Source: Candidatus Dadabacteria bacterium
Lineage (GTDB): Bacteria; Desulfobacterota_D; UBA1144; Nemesobacterales; UBA2774
Length of the DNA: 29,560 nucleotides
Direction of reading: 5' to 3'
Assembly (NCBI GenBank): GCA_020027805.1
Contig: JAHKKQ010000016.1
Coordinates: forward strand, 1 to 29,560
Below are positions 23,728 through 29,560 of the stretch, in pieces. A program made the translations under genes and the position numbers. The notes beneath the pieces are model-generated. The model did not search any database. It was given only the letters and a program-made list of their open reading frames with translations, and was not told where the DNA came from. Within the stretch, counting starts at the first letter, position 1. Each line of letters opens with the position of its first letter.

Positions 23728-23738
23728 TCATATTCGGT

Positions 23739-24494
23739 TTAGATGTAATGGCCGCCGTTAATCCTCAATGTTACGCCGGTAATCCAGCCCGCGGCGGTGG
23801 AGCAGAGGTAAACAACCGACATCGCGATCTCTTCGGGGGTGCCGAACCTGCCGAGCGCAATCTCCTTCTTGATCTGATCCCTGATGTCTTCGGGCACCGT
23901 ACCGAGCATGTCCGTTTCCACGAAGCCGGGGGCGATGGCGTTTACACGTATGTTGCTTTTAGCGAGCTCCCTCGCCATCGTTTTCGTAAAACCTATTATG
24001 CCCGCCTTGGTCGAAGCGTAGTTGCACTGGCCGAGGTTGCCCATTTCTCCGATAATGGAAGATATCGAAATGATTACGCCGCCACGTTCAGACAAGGGGT
24101 CTATGACAGCTTTCGTGCAGTTAAATACGCTCGAAAGGTTAGTCTGTATTACTTCGTTCCACTGTTCGAACGTCATTCTCTTAAGGGTCCTGTCCCTGTT
24201 TATCCCGGCGTTATTGACGAGTATGTCGACCTTGCCGAAGTGGCTCATCACCGCTTTGCCGAGACCCTGGGCCTGCTGGAAATTACCGACGTTCGCTCTC
24301 ACGGTAACGCACTTCCTGCCGAATTTCTCGACCTCCTTCTTCACCTTGTCCGCTTCCTTGTCACTCCGCGAATAGTTGAGCAGAATATCCGCTCCGGCCT
24401 CGGCCAGGGCAAGGCAGATCGCCCTCCCGATTCCTCTAGAACCACCCGTTACTATTGCAACTTTACCCGACAAGTCGTGCATTTGTTCAAGCAT
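23739..24494 (-). CDS. Acetoacetyl-CoA reductase / 3-oxoacyl-ACP reductase (PhaB/FabG type SDR)
   Basis: NAD(P)H-dependent short-chain dehydrogenase, 251 aa. Cofactor loop TGGSRGIG at 16-23, NNAG at about 94-97, catalytic serine near 145, Tyr159 and Lys163 (NYASTKAG). NAGINRDRTLKRMTFEQWNE resembles PhaB (NNAGITRD..F.KM). Beside phaC it most likely supplies (R)-3-hydroxybutyryl-CoA, but a FabG role in fatty acid synthesis cannot be excluded by sequence. The ATG at 24494 has AGGAGGT 5 nt upstream. Convergent with phaC; its own promoter lies at 24547-24574. Confidence 0.87.
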   Translation of the reverse strand: MLEQMHDLSGKVAIVTGGSRGIGRAICLALAEAGADILLNYSRSDKEADKVKKEVEKFGRKCVTVRANVGNFQQAQGLGKAVMSHFGKVDILVNNAGINRDRTLKRMTFEQWNEVIQTNLSSVFNCTKAVIDPLSERGGVIISISSIIGEMGNLGQCNYASTKAGIIGFTKTMARELAKSNIRVNAIAPGFVETDMLGTVPEDIRDQIKKEIALGRFGTPEEIAMSVVYLCSTAAGWITGVTLRINGGHYI

Positions 24495-24546
24495 ACGACA
24501 CCTCCTGGAGCTCGTATTTCAGTCATTCGATATTTAAGGATTATAG

Positions 24547-24574
24547 ATTTTATTCCTAATAAGGTTTTTGTCAA
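24547..24574 (-). promoter_or_regulatory. Promoter of phaB (TTGACA-16-TAAAAT)
   Basis: Read on the minus strand: TTGACA at 24574-24569, a 16-bp spacer, TAAAAT at 24552-24547. Predicted start near 24540, giving about a 45-nt leader before the ATG at 24494. The -35 and spacer length equal those of the phasin promoter. Upstream, an inverted repeat (24594-24603 with 24615-24624, loop 11) sits between the crotonase gene and this promoter. It has no clear T-tract. Confidence 0.6.
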
Positions 24575-24702
24575 CCTGACAGGACAGCGGATAAGGGGGC
24601 TTTCAGCTTTAATTAAAGCCCCTTAATAAGAAAGTGGAATACAACGAAGGGTGCATGGCCGCATTTAACTCTGAAGTCACAAAACGGCCGCGGTCGAGGA
24701 TA

Positions 24703-25488
24703 TTATTCACCCGTAAACATGGGTTCTCTCTTTTCTAGAAACGCCTTCATCCCCTCCACCCTGTCCAGCGAATCAAAACAGAGCGAAACCAGGGTCTTTT
24801 CGAGGAGGAGCGCCTTCTGCAAGTCCATTTCCGAGCCGGCGTTAATAGCGGTTTTTGAGAGCCTCACTGCTATAGGGCCCCTTTTCGCAATCGCTCCAGC
24901 GAGCTTCCTGGCTTCATTCATTACCTGATCGTGGGGGACTACCCTCTCGACAAGGCCTATCCTGAGGGCCTCTTCGGCAGTAATCATCTCGCCGGTAAAT
25001 ACGAGCTCCTTGGTCTTACCGAGTCCGAGAATCCTCGTAATGCGCTGCGTCCCGCCCCAGCCGGGGAATATGCCGAGCTTTACCTCGGGGAAACCGAGTC
25101 TCGCCTTTTCAGACGCGATCCTGATGTCGCATGTCAGCGCGAGCTCGCAGCCGCCGCCGAGAGCGTATCCGTTTATAGCGGCGATAGAGGGGCATCGTTC
25201 GTTTTCTATAAGCTCGTACACCCTGTGGGCATAATCGACGTAGTCCTGGAACTCTCTTTCTTTCATTTCGTTCATCTGCGCTATGTCGGCTCCGGCGACG
25301 AATGCCTTATCCCCGGCCCCGGTAATAATCAGCGCCTTTAATTCTTCTTTGGGCAGGACGTCCTCGAGGAACTCCCTCAACTCACCGAGCGTGTCCCAAT
25401 TGAGCGCGTTTAACACATTCGGACGGTTGATCGTGAGAACGCCTATACCGTTCGGTTCTCTTTCGTAGCTTATAAATTTGTATCCCAT
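24703..25488 (-). CDS. Enoyl-CoA hydratase/isomerase family protein (crotonase)
   Basis: 261 aa, full-length crotonase fold. Oxyanion-hole segment GDKAFVAGADIAQM; catalytic glutamates Glu115 (GGGCELALTCD) and Glu135 (LGFPEVKLGIFPGWGGTQR) are both present, so hydratase activity is expected. It would hydrate crotonyl-CoA or other enoyl-CoA to (S)-3-hydroxyacyl-CoA, or dehydrate in reverse. Its place beside the PHA genes suggests a link between fatty-acid oxidation or butyrate metabolism and polymer storage, but it is not an (R)-specific PhaJ. A strong GGAGGAG site precedes the ATG. Confidence 0.9.
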   Translation of the reverse strand: MGYKFISYEREPNGIGVLTINRPNVLNALNWDTLGELREFLEDVLPKEELKALIITGAGDKAFVAGADIAQMNEMKEREFQDYVDYAHRVYELIENERCPSIAAINGYALGGGCELALTCDIRIASEKARLGFPEVKLGIFPGWGGTQRITRILGLGKTKELVFTGEMITAEEALRIGLVERVVPHDQVMNEARKLAGAIAKRGPIAVRLSKTAINAGSEMDLQKALLLEKTLVSLCFDSLDRVEGMKAFLEKREPMFTGE

Positions 25489-25792
25489 AGGACTCCTCCT
25501 CTACTATCTGATGAGCACCCTTGCTGAAATGAATATTAATTCAGGGTAAAAAGTACTTGTCAATCCCGGACCGGCTCAAAGAAAAGACAGCTGTCAATTA
25601 TATGGTTCCCGCAGGATAACTGACAAAAAAATAATGAACTCCGGCATGAAAATTCCAAGCTATATCAATCCACTACCCGCCGGAAAAAATTATCCCTTCC
25701 TATGGATGGTGCTTTGATCGAATATTGTGTAATGTTTTTCCTGTTTGGCCGCAACTATAAAAATAAAACAATCAGCAATAAAGGAGAAATTC
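25489..25792. other. Gene-free divergent region between crotonase and FKBP genes
   Basis: About 304 bp. For the crotonase (minus strand) there is TTGACA at 25563-25558 with ATTAAT at 25540-25535 (17-bp spacer) or TAATAT at 25538-25533 (19 bp). A perfect 10-bp palindrome GACAGCTGTC at 25586-25595 sits just upstream of that promoter and could be an operator. For the FKBP gene no convincing promoter was found; its AAGGAG ribosome site is at 25781-25786. No coding sequence is seen. Confidence 0.5.
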
Positions 25793-26233
25793 ATGATAAG
25801 CTATGCGACGGTATTCATGATTTGCACACTTGTGACGTTCTTAGTCGTTAACCTCACGGTCATCAATACGAATGCGGATGACAATAAAAACCAGGTCCAG
25901 AAAACAAGCTCGGGGCTCGAATTTATCGTTATCGAAGAAGGCAGCGGGCCGAAACCTCAGACGGGACAGGTAGTAAAAGTCCACTATACCGGAAAGCTCC
26001 AGGACGGGACCGTATTCGACAGCTCGGTTAAACGCGGGGAGCCGATAGAGTTCACTCTAGGCGTCGGCCAGGTTATAAAGGGCTGGGACGAAGGCATTGT
26101 GGACATGAAAGTCGGAGGGAAACGCCAGCTAGTAATCCCCCCCGCACTCGCATACGGCGAGAGAGGCTATCCCCCTGTGATTCCGCCTAACTCCACGCTA
26201 ATTTTCGACGTCGAGCTCGTAGGAATCCAGTAA
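25793..26233 (+). CDS. FKBP-type peptidyl-prolyl cis-trans isomerase, membrane-anchored or secreted
   Basis: 146 aa. Signal or anchor segment at about 4-24 (YATVFMICTLVTFLVVNLTV), then a single FKBP domain: TGQVVKVHYTGKLQDGTVFD, FTLGVGQVIKGWDEGIVDMK, VGGKRQLVIPPALAYGERGY and STLIFDVELV. The conserved aromatic pocket residues (Tyr, Phe, Trp) are present. It probably assists folding of exported proteins. The ATG at 25793 is chosen because AAGGAG lies 6 nt upstream; an in-frame TTG at 25745 has no ribosome site and would bury the signal peptide. No lipobox cysteine is visible. Confidence 0.92.
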   Translation: MISYATVFMICTLVTFLVVNLTVINTNADDNKNQVQKTSSGLEFIVIEEGSGPKPQTGQVVKVHYTGKLQDGTVFDSSVKRGEPIEFTLGVGQVIKGWDEGIVDMKVGGKRQLVIPPALAYGERGYPPVIPPNSTLIFDVELVGIQ

Positions 26234-26316
26234 ATATTCCTTACCCGGGGCCTCACAGCTCACGGCGGGAGTGAGAATGCCCTTTAGATTACATCCGCCG
26301 GGTACACTAAGGGCAC

Positions 26317-26949
26317 ATGAACTACCTTGCGCACATATACCTCGCCGGGGACTCGGAAGACTCCATACTCGGGAACATCATGGGGGACTTCGTGAAGGGG
26401 TCTATAGGGGACGGTTTTCACCCGGAGATCGAAAAAGGGATAAGGACGCACAGGAAAGTGGACGTTTTCACGGACGCGCACGAAATCTTCAGAGCGAGCA
26501 AGAAGCTGATGAGCCCCGAAAGAAGGAGGTTCTCCGGTGTTATCATAGACCTCGCCTTCGACCACCTGCTTTCAAAGAACTGGGCCTCTTATTCCGACAC
26601 GGGCCTCGAGGGCTTTATCCGAAAGACATACACGCTTCTGGATAGAAGGAAGGAGGTGCTTCCCGAAAGATTCCGCATGTTCCTGCCGAGGATGATAGAG
26701 GAAGACTGGCTCGGGTCTTACCGCACGCTCGAAGGCACAGGCATAGCCCTCGACCGGATATCCGAAAGACTCAGGAGACGGTTCCATAGGGAGAACAAGC
26801 TCAGGGGCGCAATCGAGGAGGTCGAATCTAACTATAAGGAACTGGATAACAACTTCAATATGTTCTTTCCCGAGCTTATCTCTTTTGTCGAAGATCTAGG
26901 AAGCGCAGAACAGGCAGGGTCCGGGTTTTCTTTAGTTCGGGGAGGCTGA
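26317..26949 (+). CDS. Acyl carrier protein phosphodiesterase family protein (AcpH-like)
   Basis: 210 aa. Matches the AcpH family (PF04336), HD-related hydrolases that remove 4'-phosphopantetheine from ACP. It begins MNYLAHIYLAGDSEDSILGN, then IMGDFVKG, GIRTHRKVDVFTDAH with the conserved His/Asp set, and FDHLLSKNWASYS. C-terminal length and charge are normal. The ATG at 26317 has AAGGG just upstream. Separated from the FKBP gene by 83 bp, with no obvious functional link. The exact substrate outside gammaproteobacteria is unproven. Confidence 0.8.
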   Translation: MNYLAHIYLAGDSEDSILGNIMGDFVKGSIGDGFHPEIEKGIRTHRKVDVFTDAHEIFRASKKLMSPERRRFSGVIIDLAFDHLLSKNWASYSDTGLEGFIRKTYTLLDRRKEVLPERFRMFLPRMIEEDWLGSYRTLEGTGIALDRISERLRRRFHRENKLRGAIEEVESNYKELDNNFNMFFPELISFVEDLGSAEQAGSGFSLVRGG

Positions 26950-27123
26950 ATATTACGAGCATGTTCTGCGGATAACATTAAGCCTGATAAAGTCTACCCC
27001 TCCATTTCCGCCGGCCTCAAGCGATAAGCCGGGACCGGTTCAAATACAGCAGAAATAGTAGTGTACCCCTTCTGTAATTACGGCATTATACTTTCTCGTA
27101 AATTTATTTATTTATAATTCATT

Positions 27124-27306
27124 ATGGATAAACCACCTCGGGCCGATAAAAAGCTGGAAGGCATTCTCAAGGAAGCGCTCTTTGAGATATCGCAGGGAAA
27201 GAAAGACCCCTTTCACATGGTAGTCGCGGACGTGCTTGAAGAAATTACAGCGCCCGAGGAGAGGAACGACAGCGATACAGAGAAGCCGAAAAACGAATCG
27301 GGCTAA
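27124..27306 (+). CDS. Small hypothetical protein, 60 aa
   Basis: Unrecognised. Hydrophilic and helical, with ordered residues about 8-42 (KKLEGILKEALFEISQGKKD, PFHMVVADVLEEI) and a charged, disordered tail (ERNDSDTEKPKNES). No signal peptide or cysteine. A perfect TATAAT at 27113-27118 ends only 5 nt before the ATG, so if that box is used the mRNA would be leaderless; an alternative TATACT lies at 27087-27092. No ribosome site is visible. Codon use resembles its neighbours, so I believe it is a real gene. Confidence 0.55.
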   Translation: MDKPPRADKKLEGILKEALFEISQGKKDPFHMVVADVLEEITAPEERNDSDTEKPKNESG

Positions 27307-27319
27307 TTGTCCGCGGCGA

Positions 27320-27346
27320 TTGAAAGCGTGCGCATCATACTATAAT
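27320..27346 (+). promoter_or_regulatory. Possible promoter of the metallopeptidase-purU unit
   Basis: TTGAAA at 27320-27325 and a perfect TATAAT at 27341-27346, spacer 15 bp (short). Start near 27353, about 38 nt before the TTG start at 27391. Confidence 0.4.
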
Positions 27347-27390
27347 ATGATTAATGTATTAAATCCCATTAAAATTGCAGACTAGACGGT

Positions 27391-27762
27391 TTGAACAGAA
27401 AAAAGTTTGAAGAACTGGTGGACAGGGCGTATCAGAAGATCCCGGAACAGTTCAGGAATAAAATCGATAACGTGGTGATAAAGGTCGAGGATTACCCCTC
27501 CGCGGATGACAAGGAGAAACTTGAAATAAGGGGCGAGGGCCTCCTGCTCGGTCTATACAGGGGGACCCCTCTCCATTTGCGGAGCGTGTGGCAGGGCATC
27601 AGGATGCCCGACGAAATAGTGCTTTATCAAAAAGACATCGAACAGGTTTGCAGGAACGACCGGGAGATCGAGGAGAGGATAAACGAAGTGCTTCAGCACG
27701 AGCTCGGGCACTACTTCGGGCTCTCGGACGACGAGATTTACGAGCTTATGGGAAGGGACTGA
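27391..27762 (+). CDS. Zincin-like metallopeptidase family protein
   Basis: 123 aa, family of small HExxH proteins (COG3824/DUF1025 type). It begins with RKKFEELVDRAYQKIPEQFR, followed by a mid-region GLLLGLYRGTPL, PDEIVLYQKDIE, and the zinc motif HELGHYFGLSDDE with HELGH at residues 103-107; the downstream Asp/Glu may be the third ligand. The family's physiological role is unknown. The start is TTG at 27391, without a clear ribosome site. The stop lies 5 nt before the purU ATG, so they form one transcript. Confidence 0.85.
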   Translation: MNRKKFEELVDRAYQKIPEQFRNKIDNVVIKVEDYPSADDKEKLEIRGEGLLLGLYRGTPLHLRSVWQGIRMPDEIVLYQKDIEQVCRNDREIEERINEVLQHELGHYFGLSDDEIYELMGRD

Positions 27763-27767
27763 CCCGC

Positions 27768-28649
27768 ATGAATAATAAAAAAGAGAACGACGAGAGCCGC
27801 TCGGCGATACTTCTCGTGCACTGCCCGGACCGAAAGGGCCTCGTCGCGGCCATTACAGAGTTCATCTTCAAGAACGAAGGGAATATCATATACCTCGACC
27901 AGCACGTGGATACGCTGGAGAAGGTCTTCTTCATGCGCGTCGAATGGGACCTTAAGAACTTCACAATCCCCGCCGGAAAGATCGGAGAGTATTTCCAGAC
28001 GCTCATAGCCGAGAAATTCGGCATGAAGTGGAGTCTCTATTTCTCCGATTATACGCCGCGCATGGCCGTCTTCGTCTCGAAGCTGCCCCACTGCCTCCAC
28101 GATATCCTGTCCCGCTGGCAGTCAGAGCAGTGGAACGTCCGGATACCTGTCATAATCAGCAACCACGGCGACCTCGAATCCGTCGCCGCCACGCACGGCA
28201 TCGATTACCGCGTCACGCCCGACGTCAAAGCGGACAAGAGGGCGTCCGAGCAAAATCAGCTCGACATACTGAAACAGTACGATATCGATTTCATCGTGCT
28301 TGCGAGATACATGCAGATACTGAGCGAAGATTTCGTGTCCCATTACCCGAACAGAATAATCAATATCCACCACTCGTTCCTCCCGGCGTTCCCGGGGGCG
28401 AGGCCCTACCACTCGGCGTACGAGAGGGGCGTGAAGATCATCGGCGCGACCAGCCACTACGTTACAGCCGACCTCGACTCGGGGCCCATAATCGAACAGA
28501 ACGTCGTACGCATAACCCACAAGGACAGCGTGGAGGATTTGATAAGGAAAGGGAGGGACCTGGAGAAGGTCGTCCTCTCGCAGGCCATCTGGTACCACCT
28601 CAAGCGGAAAATCCTCGTCTACGGGAACCGCACCCTGATTTTCGATTGA
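27768..28649 (+). CDS. purU: Formyltetrahydrofolate deformylase PurU
   Basis: Hydrolyses 10-formyl-THF to formate and THF, balancing the one-carbon pool. 293 aa from the ATG at 27768, the family length. N-terminal ACT domain (about 12-95: AILLVHCPDRKGLVAAITEF, GNIIYLDQHVD), then a formyltransferase-fold domain with IINIHHSFLPAFPGARPYHS, GATSHYVTADLDSGPIIEQ (His230 and Asp237) and QDV-like VVRITHKDSVEDLIRKGRDL. A longer in-frame start at 27588 reads through the preceding gene and was rejected. GGAAGGG lies upstream of the ATG. Confidence 0.95.
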   Translation: MNNKKENDESRSAILLVHCPDRKGLVAAITEFIFKNEGNIIYLDQHVDTLEKVFFMRVEWDLKNFTIPAGKIGEYFQTLIAEKFGMKWSLYFSDYTPRMAVFVSKLPHCLHDILSRWQSEQWNVRIPVIISNHGDLESVAATHGIDYRVTPDVKADKRASEQNQLDILKQYDIDFIVLARYMQILSEDFVSHYPNRIINIHHSFLPAFPGARPYHSAYERGVKIIGATSHYVTADLDSGPIIEQNVVRITHKDSVEDLIRKGRDLEKVVLSQAIWYHLKRKILVYGNRTLIFD

Positions 28650-28718
28650 TTGCCCCGGAACGATTGTTACGCACCGGGATAAGCGTATACTTATAATCAA
28701 GCCAACGGGTAAATCGAA

Positions 28719-28925
28719 TATGACATTTACATTAAACCGTATCGTCCTTGCCACAAGCTCGCTTTGAGGGAGATAGACATCATAAACTGGGAGAACCCCC
28801 TTGTCAGGTATTACAGCCTCACTTCGATACCGTACTTTATTATCTACGGCCCCGACGGGGAATTCGCCGAACGCGGGCCCGGCATCTCCAATGAAATAAT
28901 GAAAGAAATCTCAAGCCCGGACTGA
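28719..28925 (+). pseudogene. Remnant of a thioredoxin-fold gene
   Basis: An open stretch with no normal start that ends at a TGA at 28923. It reads RPCHKLALREIDIINW, then LVRYYSLTSIPYFIIYGPDG and EFAERGP. The IDI.NWENPLVRYYSL.SIPYFIIY part is the beta3-alpha-cis-Pro segment of thioredoxin-like proteins (SIPYF with the cis-proline). The CxxC active site is not intact: only PCHKL survives, directly abutting ALREID, as if the helix between them were deleted. An ATG at 28720, one frame off, encodes MTFTLNRIVLATSSL and then stops. I read this as a gene with an internal deletion and frameshift. A TTG at 28764 could still make a 53-aa fragment. Confidence 0.6.
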
Positions 28926-28981
28926 GCGCGTTCCCCGGCATCAGTTCCCCGGCGGCGAAAAGAACCATTCAATTCATGAAA

Positions 28982-29440
28982 TCATTTGTACTCGGTAATT
29001 TCGAGGAGCACCCCGTCAGGGTCGTGGAAGTAGCACAGCATCTTGTGACCCGCGTCGTGCGTGACTACGGTCTCCGGGACGACTACGGGTTCGCCGAGTA
29101 ATTTAACCCCTGCACTCTTCAGCTTCCCCGCGGCCGCGTATACGTTGTCCACCCTGAATGCGATGTGCCGGAGGCCGACTGTGTTCGCGAAAGAATTCGC
29201 GGGAACGGCTTCGCCTCTCGGTGTTTTGTAGCAGAGTAATTCAATCCTCGGCTCGCCCGCCGGTGCGACAATAAACGCGACCTCCGCTACCACACCCTTT
29301 AGCCCTACGATAGACTCAATCCAGCCGCCTTCGAGATGCGCCCTCTTCGACTCCCTGAAACCAAGCAGCTCCGTGTAGAACCTGACTGACCTTTCGAGGT
29401 CGGAAACAACGATGTTAATGTGGTCTATAGAGAGGGGCAT
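28982..29440 (-). CDS. VOC-family (glyoxalase-like) protein
   Basis: 152 aa, two betaalphabetabetabeta modules as in lactoylglutathione lyase, dioxygenases and methylmalonyl-CoA epimerase. It begins SIDHINIVVSDLERSVRFYT. Candidate metal ligands are His7, Glu67, His92 (GLRHIAFRVDNV) and Glu147 (DPDGVLLEITEY), all in canonical positions. The substrate is unknown. The ATG at 29440 is preceded on its strand by AT-rich TATAAATAATAAACA without a ribosome site. The partial gene upstream is on the same strand, 36 bp away. Confidence 0.88.
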   Translation of the reverse strand: MPLSIDHINIVVSDLERSVRFYTELLGFRESKRAHLEGGWIESIVGLKGVVAEVAFIVAPAGEPRIELLCYKTPRGEAVPANSFANTVGLRHIAFRVDNVYAAAGKLKSAGVKLLGEPVVVPETVVTHDAGHKMLCYFHDPDGVLLEITEYK

Positions 29441-29476
29441 TGTTTATTATTTATACGAATCGGGATATCGTGCGGC

Positions 29477-29560
29477 TCAGTGCCCTTCGAACTTCACTTT
29501 CTTGTCTTTAAGGGCTTTGATTGCCTGCTGAAGTCCAGAAAGGGTCATCGGGAACATGCG
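29477..29560 (-). CDS. 3' end of an unrecognised gene (cut by window edge)
   Basis: Only the last 27 codons and the TGA are present, ending GLQQAIKALKDKKVKFEGH. Codon choice is like the neighbours and the frame is open to the edge, so it is probably a real C-terminus. I cannot name the family from so little. Confidence 0.5.
   Translation of the reverse strand, partial: RMFPMTLSGLQQAIKALKDKKVKFEGH

Noticed and set aside
23748..24626. Long open frame opposite phaB
   Set aside because: Antisense shadow of a complete SDR with all catalytic residues.
1..29560. CRISPR arrays, insertion sequences, integrases, toxin-antitoxin or defence genes
   Set aside because: None seen: no regularly spaced repeats, terminal inverted repeats or transposase-like frames anywhere in the window.

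Overview
This window reads as chromosomal housekeeping DNA from a Gram-negative (diderm) bacterium. It carries type IV pilus motor genes (pilC, pilB, pilT), a TonB-family protein, RNase Y, a zapB-zapA division pair, two-subunit glycyl-tRNA synthetase, folate-dependent TrmFO and a class III-type polyhydroxyalkanoate (PHA) synthase locus. Gene content and the merR - tRNA-Pro - surE order point to a deltaproteobacterium-like lineage (Desulfobacterota and relatives, possibly a candidate phylum). That placement is inference; there is no rRNA to anchor it. I see no insertion sequence, prophage, integron or CRISPR array.

Layout: 1-3259 (-) holds pilB-pilT-pilC, with pilC cut by the window edge. 3260-3776 is a non-coding, AT-richer divergent region. 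3777-7822 (+) holds trmFO, a MerR-family regulator, tRNA-Pro(GGG), surE and an orphan TonB-family gene. purM (-) is divergent from glyQ-glyS-ppdK (+), which ends at a textbook terminator at about 14.7 kb. zapB-zapA-fcl-rny (-) follows as a tight operon, with prfA divergent from it and then a ccsA/hemX-like cytochrome c assembly gene. A periplasmic-binding-fold lipoprotein-type gene (-) precedes the PHA region at 21.0-25.6 kb: phasin-like gene, two small PhaE-like paralogues and phaC (+), convergent with a phaB/fabG-type reductase and a crotonase (-). The right end holds an FKBP isomerase, an AcpH-type phosphodiesterase, a 60-aa hypothetical gene, a zincin-like metallopeptidase, purU, a thioredoxin-fold gene remnant, a VOC-family gene and the 3' tip of an unrecognised gene.

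How the genes fit together: PilB, PilT and PilC are the extension motor, retraction motor and platform of one machine, and PilB carries an N-terminal c-di-GMP-type (MshEN) motif. In the PHA block, PhaB would make (R)-3-hydroxybutyryl-CoA, PhaC with the small PhaE-like proteins would polymerise it, the phasin would coat granules, and the crotonase could link to beta-oxidation. No thiolase (PhaA) is present. TrmFO, FCL, PurU and PurM all touch one-carbon or purine metabolism but sit in separate transcription units.

Points most worth a second look: the PhaE function split over two short, duplicated modules with lysine-rich tails; an apparent -1 frameshift or single-base indel at the very start of fcl; an unresolved purM N-terminus; promoters placed so that merR, ccsA and prfA mRNAs would have essentially no leader; and a decayed thioredoxin-like gene after purU.
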